Position numbers and translations under genes: made by a program. From the NCBI GenBank assembly GCA_021835265.1, contig JAKBQK010000401.1, positions 1 through 25,361 on the forward strand: a DNA stretch of 25,361 nucleotides, read 5' to 3'. This document shows, in pieces, positions 15,671 to 25,209 of this stretch; within the stretch, counting starts at the first letter, position 1, and every line of letters starts with the position of its first letter. The notes below the pieces were generated by a model. That model had not been told where the DNA came from, did not search any database, and saw only the letters and a list, made by a program, of their open reading frames with translations. The stretch comes from Thermoplasmata archaeon (GTDB lineage Archaea > Thermoplasmatota > Thermoplasmata > Thermoplasmatales > Thermoplasmataceae).

Positions 15671-15915
15671 AATGTGAGAAAGTCTACAATAATCACGTTA
15701 CTGACAATTGGCCTGGATCTTAAATATGAAATCAAACCAATTAGACTAGCTCCGGCATCTCTGTTAAATGTAAGTCAGAATACCGCACAGCGGTGAATAG
15801 TAGAACATACAAAGACAACCAGAAAAGTTAAAGAGAGGGGTGATTATCAAAGAAAAGGGAACAAATCAATATAGCAGAATATTAATGCACCCTCAAACTA
15901 GAGAAAGTTCAAGTT
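15671..15915 (+). pseudogene. Dead HTH fragment resembling the N-terminus of archaeal RibK-like proteins
   Basis: The reading IRLAPASLLNVSQNTAQR is followed by an in-frame TGA at about 15794, then IVEHTKTTRKVKERG. A frame change leads to KGTNQYSRILMHPQTRES. The LxxxLxVSQxTAxRxIxE pattern matches the helix-turn-helix that precedes the kinase domain in archaeal CTP-dependent riboflavin kinases and related MarR/DtxR-like regulators. One stop and one frameshift over about 80 codons mark a remnant. It explains part of the 452-base gap between 15602 and 16053. Confidence 0.4.
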
Positions 15916-16053
15916 AATATACCATAAAGTAATTCTGGAGTAGGGCTGAATAATTTGTATAATACTTTTTTCATTGCGTACTCGCACGACTTTTTTTCAA
16001 CTTCTGTTCGAAACTAAATGTGTTTTTGAGTAGGCCCTATAATTGGTGGTTAG

Positions 16054-16839
16054 ATGTATATGAAATACCTAAAAAATGGAATTGTAGTGGATGGTATAGC
16101 ATTACCCTTTGCAGGCGCTAAGGCAGAAGCAGTGGCAGAATATCACAGGCATAATGGAGACACTGTTATAAAGAGAGAATCAGGTGGATACATAGAAATA
16201 TTTACAGAAGTAGGAGAAGCCTTATCACTTTCAGAAGCTTACGCTGACATAGTGAGGGGGTACCCGTTTTCTGATTGGAACCTAATCACTTTTCGCATCT
16301 TAAAAAGAGGATTTGACCCATCTCTGGATCTTAAGAGTTATCTGAACTTCAGAACTCACGAAGCAAGAGTTGTAAGAGGGAATGATATCAACGCAATACG
16401 CTGGCGCTTATTCTATTCATCAATAGAGATATCATCCACCGAAAAGCTGGAGCTTATGCATATTGGTAACTGCATTGATGAATATCACAACGCAGTTCAT
16501 CAACACAGACTAAGAGTCTCTTTAAAAGCTGAAATCAGCGGGCTTAACAGTTATGTTTTTAGCTTTGATCTAGAGGAGTTTATCCAAAGCGTTAAGTCAA
16601 TTTCTAGATTCCTAATTGTTTCTGATCCTGAATGGCACCAAAATGAAAAACAATCAAAGAAGGATATTCCAAAGAAAATTATGAGAGTGCCGGAAAATGA
16701 TCTCTGGCACAAGTATATTGCCAAGAAGATAGGCAAGTGGATGATCTTTCGGACAAGTTCCATGAGATTTGTTTCAGTGACTATATACGAAAATAGGTCT
16801 ATGCTGGCGATGGCAGTTATTGACGGGGTGACACAATGA
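16054..16839 (+). CDS. Hypothetical protein, 261 residues
   Basis: The start is ATG 16054 with GGTGG just upstream; a second in-frame ATG is two codons later. It has mixed alpha/beta composition with no signal or membrane segment. Notable stretches are EYHRHNGDTVIKRESGGYIE, YPFSDWNLITFRILKRGFD and FRTSSMRFVSVTIYENRSM. I recognise no family. It is followed by a coupled 43-codon frame (ATGA overlap) and, 142 bases after its stop, by a membrane protein, so it may be the first gene of a small operon unrelated to the defence genes or accessory to them. Confidence 0.65.
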   Translation: MYMKYLKNGIVVDGIALPFAGAKAEAVAEYHRHNGDTVIKRESGGYIEIFTEVGEALSLSEAYADIVRGYPFSDWNLITFRILKRGFDPSLDLKSYLNFRTHEARVVRGNDINAIRWRLFYSSIEISSTEKLELMHIGNCIDEYHNAVHQHRLRVSLKAEISGLNSYVFSFDLEEFIQSVKSISRFLIVSDPEWHQNEKQSKKDIPKKIMRVPENDLWHKYIAKKIGKWMIFRTSSMRFVSVTIYENRSMLAMAVIDGVTQ

Positions 16840-16967
16840 TTAGATCACACTCATCTAGGGAATTACTTTTTGCAGAAATTTCGTTGGCAGCAGCAATTAG
16901 AACAAAGAACACGGCATTCCTCACTAGCAAACTATGTATTTTCTCAGTTTCGACGCATCTTAATTGA
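16836..16967 (+). CDS. Possible 43-residue protein, translationally coupled
   Basis: The ATG at 16836 overlaps the TGA of the 261-residue gene (ATGA), with GGGGTG five bases before it. The product (MIRSHSSRELLFAEISLAAA and on to SVSTHLN) is moderately hydrophobic. Its stop is 14 bases before the membrane-protein ATG. The ATGA overlap and ribosome site argue for translation; the lack of a known relative argues caution. Confidence 0.35.
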   Translation: MIRSHSSRELLFAEISLAAAIRTKNTAFLTSKLCIFSVSTHLN

Positions 16968-16969
16968 AC

Positions 16970-16976
16970 TGAGGTG
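16970..16976 (+). promoter_or_regulatory. Shine-Dalgarno of the membrane-protein gene
   Basis: TGAGGTG with about five bases of spacing to the ATG at 16982. This is one of the clearest ribosome sites in the window and it fixes the start. Confidence 0.5.
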
Positions 16977-16981
16977 TAAAT

Positions 16982-17413
16982 ATGAGTAAAATTCTCAACG
17001 AAACAGGCAGTGCCATCTATGAAGGACTGCTTGGACTGTTTCTCCTTTACTACCTGGTATGGTTCTTTACAAACTTCTACGGTGGAATGCAAATAATATG
17101 GTATTTAGCCAACCGAAGAAATTTAAAGAGCGTACCCTACAAATGGTGGTTTAGAGGATACCCCATTACTTATTTTTTTGTCGTCATTAGCTCGTTCTTC
17201 TTCTGGTTCTCTGCGTGGTATGTTGCCTGTGTTTGGGACGGATATTACCATATAAACAACTGGCTGAGAGTTGAGGCAAGCGACGTTTACTTGACAATAT
17301 TTTTTACCATATGCTTTTTGGGAATATGGTATCCTTATGCTGCCTTCAAGAACTTTGCAGCTGGAAGAAAGAGAAAGCTAAAGGGTGAACCAATAATTGG
17401 GGGTAAAGTGTGA
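16982..17413 (+). CDS. Three-helix integral membrane protein, 143 residues
   Basis: Three hydrophobic helices are visible: GLLGLFLLYYLVWFFTNFY (about 15-33), YFFVVISSFFFWFSAWYVAC (about 64-83) and VYLTIFFTICFLGIWYPYA (about 101-119). The protein is rich in Trp, Tyr and Phe. A basic cytoplasmic-like tail (AAGRKRKLKGE) ends it, consistent with positive-inside orientation. There is no catalytic motif and I do not recognise the family. It follows the 261- and 43-residue frames in the same direction and precedes the large helicase-nuclease by 96 bases, which has its own TATA-like box. A link to defence, for example as a membrane effector, is only a guess. Confidence 0.7.
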   Translation: MSKILNETGSAIYEGLLGLFLLYYLVWFFTNFYGGMQIIWYLANRRNLKSVPYKWWFRGYPITYFFVVISSFFFWFSAWYVACVWDGYYHINNWLRVEASDVYLTIFFTICFLGIWYPYAAFKNFAAGRKRKLKGEPIIGGKV

Positions 17414-17473
17414 TAAGTAAAGCTTTTTTCTTTTATATCATGAGAGACCTCCTTATACTTTGTTTAAACCAGA

Positions 17474-17483
17474 AATTTTATCT
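17474..17483 (+). promoter_or_regulatory. Possible TATA box of the large helicase-nuclease
   Basis: The sequence AATTTTATCT is centred about 30 bases before the ATG at 17510. The message would be leaderless or carry only a few bases. An earlier ATG at 17503 runs into a stop after five codons. Confidence 0.35.
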
Positions 17484-17509
17484 TAACAGTGTGTTAGCAA
17501 ACATGGATC

Positions 17510-20500
17510 ATGGTAAATAAGATGAACGTGCAAATGGTAAAAGAAAATCAATGTAAGAAAGTTTCCGACTCCATTGAAAGATGGAAAAAAAGTCTCTTAG
17601 ACCTTAGCAAAAGGAATAAATTGCTTTTCATTTCAGAAAACTATGCTTCAAAGATGTTGAGGATTGATTTACCATATTTTAAGGAACTTATTAATCGTTT
17701 AGTTGAAAAAGGGGAATCCTTAACATTTGACTACTATTCGCTTGTGAAGGAAGAATTTGAGAGCGAATCAACCGACTCTCGGAAGAAATATATATTCAAA
17801 GAAGGGGATCTTGGAACTAACCAAACTGAAGAAGAGCTGTCTTCCACTTTATATAGGCTAAGAAGAGAACTACTCACATGGCAGGAGGAACAGGGAATTC
17901 ATACATTATTTCTGGCTTCTGGGTTTCTTAAATGGCGCGAGTCTCCAAATTCAAACGAAACATTTGAGGCTCCAGTTATTTTAATTCCGGTTAAGATAGA
18001 TCGAGAATCTAGATATCAACCATATTTCCTGAAATATGTAGAAGAAGAAATTGTCGTTAACCCGGCACTTATCTTTAAATTGCAAAATGACTATGGCATC
18101 AATCTCCCGGATCCCCCAGATGAATGGTCTGGTGAAACTATTGAGCTTTATTTAAAGGATGTAGAAGAATCAGTGAAGGAAACAAACTGGTCAGTTTCAA
18201 GAATTGTAAGAATAGGGAAATTTAGTTACAAAAAATTTGTAATGTACAACGATCTTTCAGAGCATATAACAGATGCCTGTGAGAATTTATTAATACGATC
18301 CCTTTCAAAGATTAGCACAATTCCGATGGACAAACCTCCAAACATTCCAGATAACCTGGATGAAGTTCTTGATCCGAATGAAGTATTTCCAATCCTGGAT
18401 GCTGACAGTAGCCAGACTGAGGTACTTCTTAGGGTCAGAGCTGGGCAAAACTTGGTGATACAAGGCCCTCCTGGAACAGGTAAATCACAGACTATATCTA
18501 ATATTATAGCCCAGGGTTTGAGAGATGGGAAGAGAATTTTGTTTGTAAGTGAAAAAATTGCAGCTTTAGAAGTTGTTAACAGAAGACTGCAGCAATCTGG
18601 CTTATCATTTGCTTGTCTAGAGATTCACAGTCATAAAAGTGACAAGCTTAAAATAATACAGGAATTGAATAGAACTTTAAATGAATCTGAGAAAATAAAC
18701 AATACTGAATCGGCAAAACATGAATTCGAAAAGTTAATTCAATTAAGGGATAACTTGAACCTGTACGTGAAGGAATTACACCGGCCAAGAGGAGAGCTTG
18801 GCTATTCAGTATATAAGGTTCATGGTTTTTACTCGCGACTTATTGATGCACCATTTCTAGAAGTTCAATTTCCTTGGACGCCCATATTGAAAGTCTCCCA
18901 CAAAGAATTAGATAACCTAATAACTACACTGAGGAAACTTCAAACATTTTCCAAATTCATTGATTCAATGGATTCTTATCCTTGGAACGGCGTTATATTC
19001 GCATCAGAGCACTTGACCAATTTGACATTTTCTGATATATTAATGAACATAATTGCAACATTGGGTAAGGATATTGAAGAACTTCGCACAAGGATAAGAG
19101 GTATAGAGGAAAAGTTTGGCGTGTCTTTCCCGAAATCCATTCGCGAGCTAGACAAAACAGTAGAATCGATAAACAAGATACCGGAAAGAATTGTTATTCC
19201 AGTAAATTTGGCAGGCCAATCTCACGATTATATGCTTGAATTTTCCGACAAGTTGAATATCTGGATTGAACACTTCAAGGATTTAGAAAAGCAGAGAGAA
19301 GCTCTGTCCAAAGTTTTTAAAAAAGAGATTATTTCGACTGATGTAGAGCATTACAAAGAGGTCTTTACTAACAATTATGCCACTCCACTAAGATTCCTTA
19401 AATCCTCTTATAGGTATGACATGAGGGTATTGAAGAGTTATTCCAAAGACTCAAAGAAATTAGATTATAAAACATGCGTTGAGGGCCTAGAATACGCAAC
19501 TAAAACTAAAAGTCAAGAACACTGGAAGGACTCCGAAGATAAAATTATTTCTAGCTACTTGGGCAATCTTTACAAGGGTACGGATACAGATTTGAAATCA
19601 ATTTTTGATACTATAGCTTGGTTAAACAAAATAATAGGATCACTCGAAAAAAGACAATTGGGGATAGGTTTCTGGAGAATGGTAGAAAAACTATCAGACT
19701 TTAAAAAATATTTGGAGGACGAAGTTAATTCTAGCTATATTCTCCTGAAAGGAATTATTCAAAAAATTACTGAAATCACTAACTTCACCACTGAATTTAG
19801 TATCTTTGGAAAGAAACTTGAAGATACGAGTGTAGATGATTTATATAAATGGACCTCATCTAAGTATAAAGTTTCAGACTTTCAACAATGGAGAGAGATT
19901 AACTTAGTATTAGATGAATGCAACAAAGCTGGCCTTGCGAACTTTCTTAAGTCAATTCAAAAATATAAGATTCCGGCCGAAGATATTGAGACAGTATTTA
20001 TGAAGCAATTCTGGAAGCATTGGTTAGCGGAGGTTTATTCTAAGGTACCGATACTTTCTAATTTTTCGTCAACTTCACATGACAATATTTTATTGGAGTT
20101 CAAGAAGCTCGATAGCAAATTGAAAAAAAACGCAATTGAAATCGTCAAGCAACGGGTATTACAATCAAAGCCAATTCTTGGAACTGAAGATCTCCAATCT
20201 CAGACCCAGAAGGGTATTCTTCTAAAGGAAGCACAAAAGCAGAGAAGACTGATGCCTATAAGGAAACTTTTCAGTAAAGCGCCACATCTGATTCAGGCTT
20301 TAAAACCGTGCATGCTTATGAGTCCTTTGTCAGTAGCTGAATATCTTGGAACCAGCCCATTTAAGTTTGATTTGGTTATTTTTGATGAAGCTTCTCAGAT
20401 AGTTCCAGCGGACGCAATTGGATCAATACTTCGTGGCTCTCAATTGGTTGTCGCAGGGGATGAAAAGCAACTTCCGCCAACACGGTTTTTTGAAGCCGAT

Positions 20501-21997
20501 TTGACAGATGACGATGACGATGAAGACTCTGACGAGCAATTGGAGAGTATCCTCGGTGAGTGCTTAGCCCTTCCTGATTTTCATCGTTCTACTCTTAACT
20601 GGCACTATAGAAGCAAGCGGGAAGAGCTGATAGATTTTTCAAATAAAGAATTCTATGAGGGAAAACTAGTAACTTTCCCAAGCACTGACTCAAAGGATGC
20701 TTCTAGAGCCATTAAGTTCGACTACTTAGAAAATGCAGTTTATGATAGGGGGAAAACAAGAACTAACTTAATGGAAGCAAAAAAAGTATGTGACCTACTT
20801 GAAAAGCATTATAATTCTGAAGAAAGAAGAAAGAAAAGTATAGGTGTGATCACGTTAAATCTTGCGCAGGAGCAAGCAATAAATAATGAGTGGGAAAAGA
20901 AGCTTGACGAAAATCCTAGTCTATCGGGAATATCTGAAATAAATGAAGTTGAGCCATTATTCATAAAGGCCCTTGAAAAGGTACAGGGTGATGAACGGGA
21001 CTTCATAATATTAAGTATAGGATATGGAAAAGGTCCAGATGGTAATATTTCATTAAACTTTGGACCGTTAAACAAAGTCGGCGGAGAAAGGAGGTTAAAC
21101 GTGGCAATAACAAGGGCCAGAGAGGAGATTACAGTCGTTTCCTCAATCTTACCGGAGGACCTAGATTTATCAAGACTCACTACGAAGAAAAGGGGCATTG
21201 AGGTTTTACAGTATTACCTTGATTACGCGAAGAACCAGACAAAACAGCTTGAAACACAGGGGATTGGAATACCAGAGTCAGAATTTGAACTGTCTGTTAA
21301 GGAAAAACTAGAATCCTGTGGTTTTATGGTTGATAGCCAAGTCGGCTGCTCTGGATTCAGAATTGACCTAGCCATAAAACACCCTAGGAATCCCAGCAGA
21401 TACATTTTGGGAATAGAATGCGATGGGGCAACTTATCACAGCCACAGATCTGCAAGAGACAGAGACAGGCTAAGACAGGAAGTTCTTGAAAGGTTGGGCT
21501 GGAGGATATTTCGAATTTGGTCAACCGATTGGATTAAAGACCCAAGCAGAATAATTGAAGCAGTTACAACCAGAGTAGAAGAACTAGCAAGTTATAAAAA
21601 CAACAATAATGAAATTGATAACGGGTCGCTTCAATCCTCAAACTCAGATTCTTATAATGGAAGGGCTGCAAAGACTCGTGACTATAAATTCAGAAGCAAT
21701 TTAGTCCAATATATTGGCAAAGTGCAAACTTCAGCTTCTAAAAGTGTTCAAATTCGAAGATCCATTAGCGAACTGTCTTCAGAAGAAATACGTCAAGCTA
21801 TTAATATGCAGGTCGAGAAATCCTACGGCATCACGAATAAGGGATTAATAAAAGCTTTATCGCGGCAGTTCGGGTACCAGAAATCAGGAAAAACCATAAC
21901 CCACAGAATCCAACATGAGATCGATCTATTATTAAAAAGAGGAGATATTAAAATGTACAACGATCAAATTGTAAAAAATCAAAGATTGGTGAAATGA
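17510..21997 (+). CDS. DUF4011-SF1 helicase-Vsr/DUF559-like nuclease-DUF3320 protein
   Basis: This is a 1495-residue single-chain defence-type enzyme. A DUF4011-like N-terminus (IERWKKSLLDLSKRNKLLFI, about 22-41, and AGFLKWRES-type segments) precedes a COG1112/UPF1-like SF1 helicase. Its motifs are GPPGTGKSQT (about 318-327), a long helical insertion (about 380-900), IFDEAS (about 960), GDEKQLPPT (about 983), WHYRS, KVQGDERD and NVAITRAREE (about 1196). A PD-(D/E)XK nuclease of the MTES_1575/DUF559/Vsr type follows: FELSVKEKL (about 1259), FRIDLAI (about 1284) and GIECDGATYHSH (about 1301). A DUF3320 domain ends it (SSEEIRQAIN, about 1424). All catalytic motifs look intact. Proteins with this build occur in defence islands, and the Hhe type is reported as anti-phage; the match to Hhe is from memory. 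It stands as a one-gene unit. Confidence 0.9.
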   Translation: MVNKMNVQMVKENQCKKVSDSIERWKKSLLDLSKRNKLLFISENYASKMLRIDLPYFKELINRLVEKGESLTFDYYSLVKEEFESESTDSRKKYIFKEGDLGTNQTEEELSSTLYRLRRELLTWQEEQGIHTLFLASGFLKWRESPNSNETFEAPVILIPVKIDRESRYQPYFLKYVEEEIVVNPALIFKLQNDYGINLPDPPDEWSGETIELYLKDVEESVKETNWSVSRIVRIGKFSYKKFVMYNDLSEHITDACENLLIRSLSKISTIPMDKPPNIPDNLDEVLDPNEVFPILDADSSQTEVLLRVRAGQNLVIQGPPGTGKSQTISNIIAQGLRDGKRILFVSEKIAALEVVNRRLQQSGLSFACLEIHSHKSDKLKIIQELNRTLNESEKINNTESAKHEFEKLIQLRDNLNLYVKELHRPRGELGYSVYKVHGFYSRLIDAPFLEVQFPWTPILKVSHKELDNLITTLRKLQTFSKFIDSMDSYPWNGVIFASEHLTNLTFSDILMNIIATLGKDIEELRTRIRGIEEKFGVSFPKSIRELDKTVESINKIPERIVIPVNLAGQSHDYMLEFSDKLNIWIEHFKDLEKQREALSKVFKKEIISTDVEHYKEVFTNNYATPLRFLKSSYRYDMRVLKSYSKDSKKLDYKTCVEGLEYATKTKSQEHWKDSEDKIISSYLGNLYKGTDTDLKSIFDTIAWLNKIIGSLEKRQLGIGFWRMVEKLSDFKKYLEDEVNSSYILLKGIIQKITEITNFTTEFSIFGKKLEDTSVDDLYKWTSSKYKVSDFQQWREINLVLDECNKAGLANFLKSIQKYKIPAEDIETVFMKQFWKHWLAEVYSKVPILSNFSSTSHDNILLEFKKLDSKLKKNAIEIVKQRVLQSKPILGTEDLQSQTQKGILLKEAQKQRRLMPIRKLFSKAPHLIQALKPCMLMSPLSVAEYLGTSPFKFDLVIFDEASQIVPADAIGSILRGSQLVVAGDEKQLPPTRFFEADLTDDDDDEDSDEQLESILGECLALPDFHRSTLNWHYRSKREELIDFSNKEFYEGKLVTFPSTDSKDASRAIKFDYLENAVYDRGKTRTNLMEAKKVCDLLEKHYNSEERRKKSIGVITLNLAQEQAINNEWEKKLDENPSLSGISEINEVEPLFIKALEKVQGDERDFIILSIGYGKGPDGNISLNFGPLNKVGGERRLNVAITRAREEITVVSSILPEDLDLSRLTTKKRGIEVLQYYLDYAKNQTKQLETQGIGIPESEFELSVKEKLESCGFMVDSQVGCSGFRIDLAIKHPRNPSRYILGIECDGATYHSHRSARDRDRLRQEVLERLGWRIFRIWSTDWIKDPSRIIEAVTTRVEELASYKNNNNEIDNGSLQSSNSDSYNGRAAKTRDYKFRSNLVQYIGKVQTSASKSVQIRRSISELSSEEIRQAINMQVEKSYGITNKGLIKALSRQFGYQKSGKTITHRIQHEIDLLLKRGDIKMYNDQIVKNQRLVK

Positions 21998-22208
21998 ATA
22001 TGATCTCTTACTTCGGAGACCTTGTAAATATAGCATTTTTTCCGTTCACTATTATTGCATCAGCTTGAAAGTTCAACAACTCTTAAGAACTAACAAAAAT
22101 CTTGGAATATCTGTACGAATTTTTTCTTTCTTACTCATCCATCCCATTGAGAAGAGCAAATGCAAATGAACCGTATTTTTATTGGAGGTATTCAGTCATT
22201 TTTATGAC
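21998..22208. other. Convergent intergenic gap with T-tracts
   Basis: This gap separates two large converging genes. T-runs near 22037 and 22119 (six T each) resemble archaeal U-tract terminators for the plus-strand gene. I see no hairpin or gene. Confidence 0.35.
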
Positions 22209-24969
22209 TTATTTTGCAACACCGCTCTGAGCTGCCCTTGAACATATAGCTCGGTACTCGCACATCGAACAAAACATTCCTGGTTTTGGTTCAAATCTGC
22301 GGCTTCTTATGTTGTCTATGACACTTTCTGCCTTGGTCATTGATCCGGTCAATTGAGGTTCAGATACATCAATTACGTCCAGTTCATTACTTCTTAAATT
22401 AGCAACTGAACCTTTGACTATTTTCCAGCCCAACTCTTTTAGGCCTTTTGCATAAAGCCTTATCTGTAACTCTGAGTGCTCCTTCCGCATAACCGTATCT
22501 GATGATTTATAATCTCTTACTTCCAGTCCCTGATCCGAACGCAAAATTACATCCACTTTTCCTACAATTGTCGCTTGCTTTGCAGGAAATTCTATTCGTA
22601 ACTCTGTTTCTTGCACATTATTCAGAAAATCTCCGTTTTTAGTGATGTAATCTAATAACTCCTTTTTCACATTTTTAAGCAATTTCTGAGTAAATTCTTG
22701 TGACGCGTATGGAAGATAAAATTCTTTCGAGGCCTCTTCAAACGCAGTTTCATAATCTTCTCCATCATCCTTTATTTTTTTTGAAGTAAGTTGAAGGATA
22801 TGATGAAGGGCGTCTCCGTATCCCATAAATGTGTTGACTCCTTGTATATAACCCCACTTTTTGGAAAGTCTATAATGATATGGGCACATTTCATAGTCTA
22901 TGATTTCTTTTACCGGGAAGGACTCTATAAGGTCATGATTCTCAGGTAAAAATGAAGCATACCTATTCATCTCCATCTCTTTCAAATTCTCAAAAGACTT
23001 GCAGAAGTCCTCTACTAAATAAAGATATTCACTAGGGTGAGCTGACTGCTTGGCGTGCATGTTGAAATGGGATAGTACGACAGCATTCATTGCTCTGGTC
23101 ACTGCCACATAAAACAATCTTAATTGGCTTTCTTTGTTTTCAAAATACCCTTTGTTAGAGATAGAGCGGGAATCTATCATCCAGATATCCTCTGGTTTAG
23201 ACATCCTTTTTGAAGGAAATCTTCTGTTGACCAGAGACGGCAGAAAAACAATTGGCCACTGTAGTCCCTTCGACTGATGTATAGTCATGATATTTACAGC
23301 ATTGATCAGTCCATTTTCCTCATAAGGTTGTTCGTCATAAGACATAACTGCATATCCATTCAGGAAATTACAGAGGTTGTAAAGCTCATCGGCAAAGTCT
23401 CTTTTGCTCCCTCCCAAACGGAATGAAGATTCAAAATCTCCAAGTATATTGCTGAATGAACCAACATTCGCCATAATAACTGCGTCAAGAGCATCATTTT
23501 GATTCAACTTTTTAAAGTTTAGAACGTTTAGTAATTCATGTAGAACATCCTTATATCCATAATTGTCGGTTGGAGTGGACTCCAGAACCTTTTTCTTCCA
23601 CCGATCCAGATTATTTTGCACGTCTGCGTCGTTCAAAACATACCGTACGGCCTTTTTCCATCTAGCCAGTCCTTCTTTTCTCAATATATCTCCACTTATT
23701 TTTTCTCTTCCGTAGATGTCTGTCTGCCAGTACCCCGTTTCTGAAAGCCAGGTAATAAACATCCCGAGTGCCTGCGCCTCATCTCTTTTGAATAATCCAA
23801 CCTTTCCCCCAACAATGTATGGAATATTTCTATCCTTGAATGCATTAATCAATGGGTCAGCCGAAGTTCTTATGCTTCTTAATAAAATACTGAAATTGGA
23901 ATATGGGATTCGATCCTTCTTTGTTAAAATTGCAATTTGATCCGCAATTTCGTTTGCTTCCTGTTCTGCATTCTCAAATCTGATCTTGGCCACTAATCCC
24001 TCTTCTTTTCTCTTCCATGTCATATCGCTGAACTTATCACCTGAAAAATCTTTTGAGATACGATTTGACATCTCGACAATTACCTTTGGACTGCGCCGGT
24101 TCTCAGTTATTTCATATGTTTTTACGTCGTCGAATTCCTTGGTAAAAGTGTCAAAAAATTCAGGGTTTCCGCCCCTCCACTGGTAAATACTTTGTCGTGG
24201 ATCTCCAACTATGGTAACCTCCATGTTCTTGGAAAGCTCCTTTATTAAGACAAACTGCGCCTTGTTGATGTCTTGAAATTCATCCACAATGAGGTACTTT
24301 AAACTGCTTATGGGTGACCTGTTTCCCTTCAACTTTGAAATGCTGTTTGTAATCAAAGTATCAAATGTCAATTTGTGATGGCGCTTCAAGGCGCTTTCAT
24401 ATCTCTCTAACATGGTCTTGAAGTGCTCATCGGCGGGGGAAAGAGAATTCTCATCTAACAATTCCGAATAATATGCACTTAATGTAGAAATGAAAACTTT
24501 GCATTTCATGAGATACGAACCGTATTTGTTATATTCTGCCTTGTTTAATCCAAAATTATAACCTTCTCTTATGACAAAAGCCATGTGTTGATTCTCATCC
24601 AGAACGGAGTAGTTGGAAAGTCCATAGTTATCTTGTAACAGTCTAGTGCAGTATCCGTGAATAGTGCCAACGTACATTTCACCAAACTTTCTTAGAATAT
24701 CTGACTCATCAAGCTCCAAGAGTCGCTGGTGAATCCTACTTTTCATGCTTTCTGCAGCTTTTTCCGTAAAAGTAAATGCCACGATTGAGGAAGGACTGGC
24801 TTTTCTGTAAATTAGGTAATACAATATTTTTCTCGCCAGCGTTTCAGTTTTTGCCAGCTCCTGCTCCGGCAATAATTCTGGTATATTTAGAACTTGAAAT
24901 GACTGCCTGCTTTTGATCTTCTGATAATTCATATGGCTCATTCAATATTCTTTCCAATGCTCTATTCAT
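22209..24969 (-). CDS. UvrD-type helicase fused to Fe-S PD-(D/E)XK nuclease, frameshifted in Walker A
   Basis: The true start is the ATG at 24969: MNRALERILNEPYELSEDQ leads into IIAGAGAGK, the expected SF1A Walker A. A run of five A (plus-strand T 24848-24852) then shifts the frame to a TGA. With one A fewer the protein continues as TETLARKILYYLI and runs about 919 residues. The uninterrupted frame (24941-22209, 910 codons) has an out-of-frame first 30 residues and no P-loop. Downstream motifs are intact: FTFTEKAAESMK, LIVDEFQDIN, VGDPRQSIYQWRGG, SKGLQWP and YVAVTRA. The C-terminal nuclease has MCPYHY, GDALHHIL, VGKVDVIL, EVRDYKSSD and CSMCEYRAIC, the AddB/Cas4-type C...CxxCxxxxxC iron-sulfur layout. 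As read it is inactive, unless the extra A is a sequencing error or is bypassed. Expected role: DNA-end processing or defence. Confidence 0.88.
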
Positions 24970-24990
24970 CAAAATTGTATTGATATATCT

Positions 24991-25000
24991 ATATATAAAT
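24991..25000 (-). promoter_or_regulatory. TATA box of the UvrD-nuclease gene
   Basis: The minus strand reads ATTTATATAT, centred 26 bases before the ATG at 24969. This predicts a leaderless message starting exactly at that ATG and supports it as the real start, in a different frame from most of the coding sequence. Confidence 0.55.
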
Positions 25001-25209
25001 TAATCTGTTCTGTAAAAGTAGGCATATCACTGTTGAAAATTTAGGTAAAATAGTCTATTCGATATGCAATCATAGAAAAGTTAGATAGGTTGATAATTAT
25101 GAATGTAGTTTCAAACCATTTGTAGATATTTTCATTCTATCTATTTTTGTCACCTCTTGAAATGTTGTCTACTTCATTCAGTTTAAGCAAAGTATAACCT
25201 ATTCTTCCA

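Noticed and set aside
15602..16053. Search for a CRISPR array, tRNA or structured RNA in the longer gaps (4818-5231, 13359-14114, 15602-16053, 24970-25209)
   Set aside because: No regularly spaced repeats, no tRNA T-arm consensus and no strong hairpins were seen by eye. The only content found is the HTH remnant, small frames and promoters listed above.
24841..24860. Programmed frameshifting in the UvrD-nuclease gene as the default explanation
   Set aside because: A +1 shift at AAA-AAC-TGA is possible, but no stimulatory structure is evident, and a homopolymer error or mutation is simpler.
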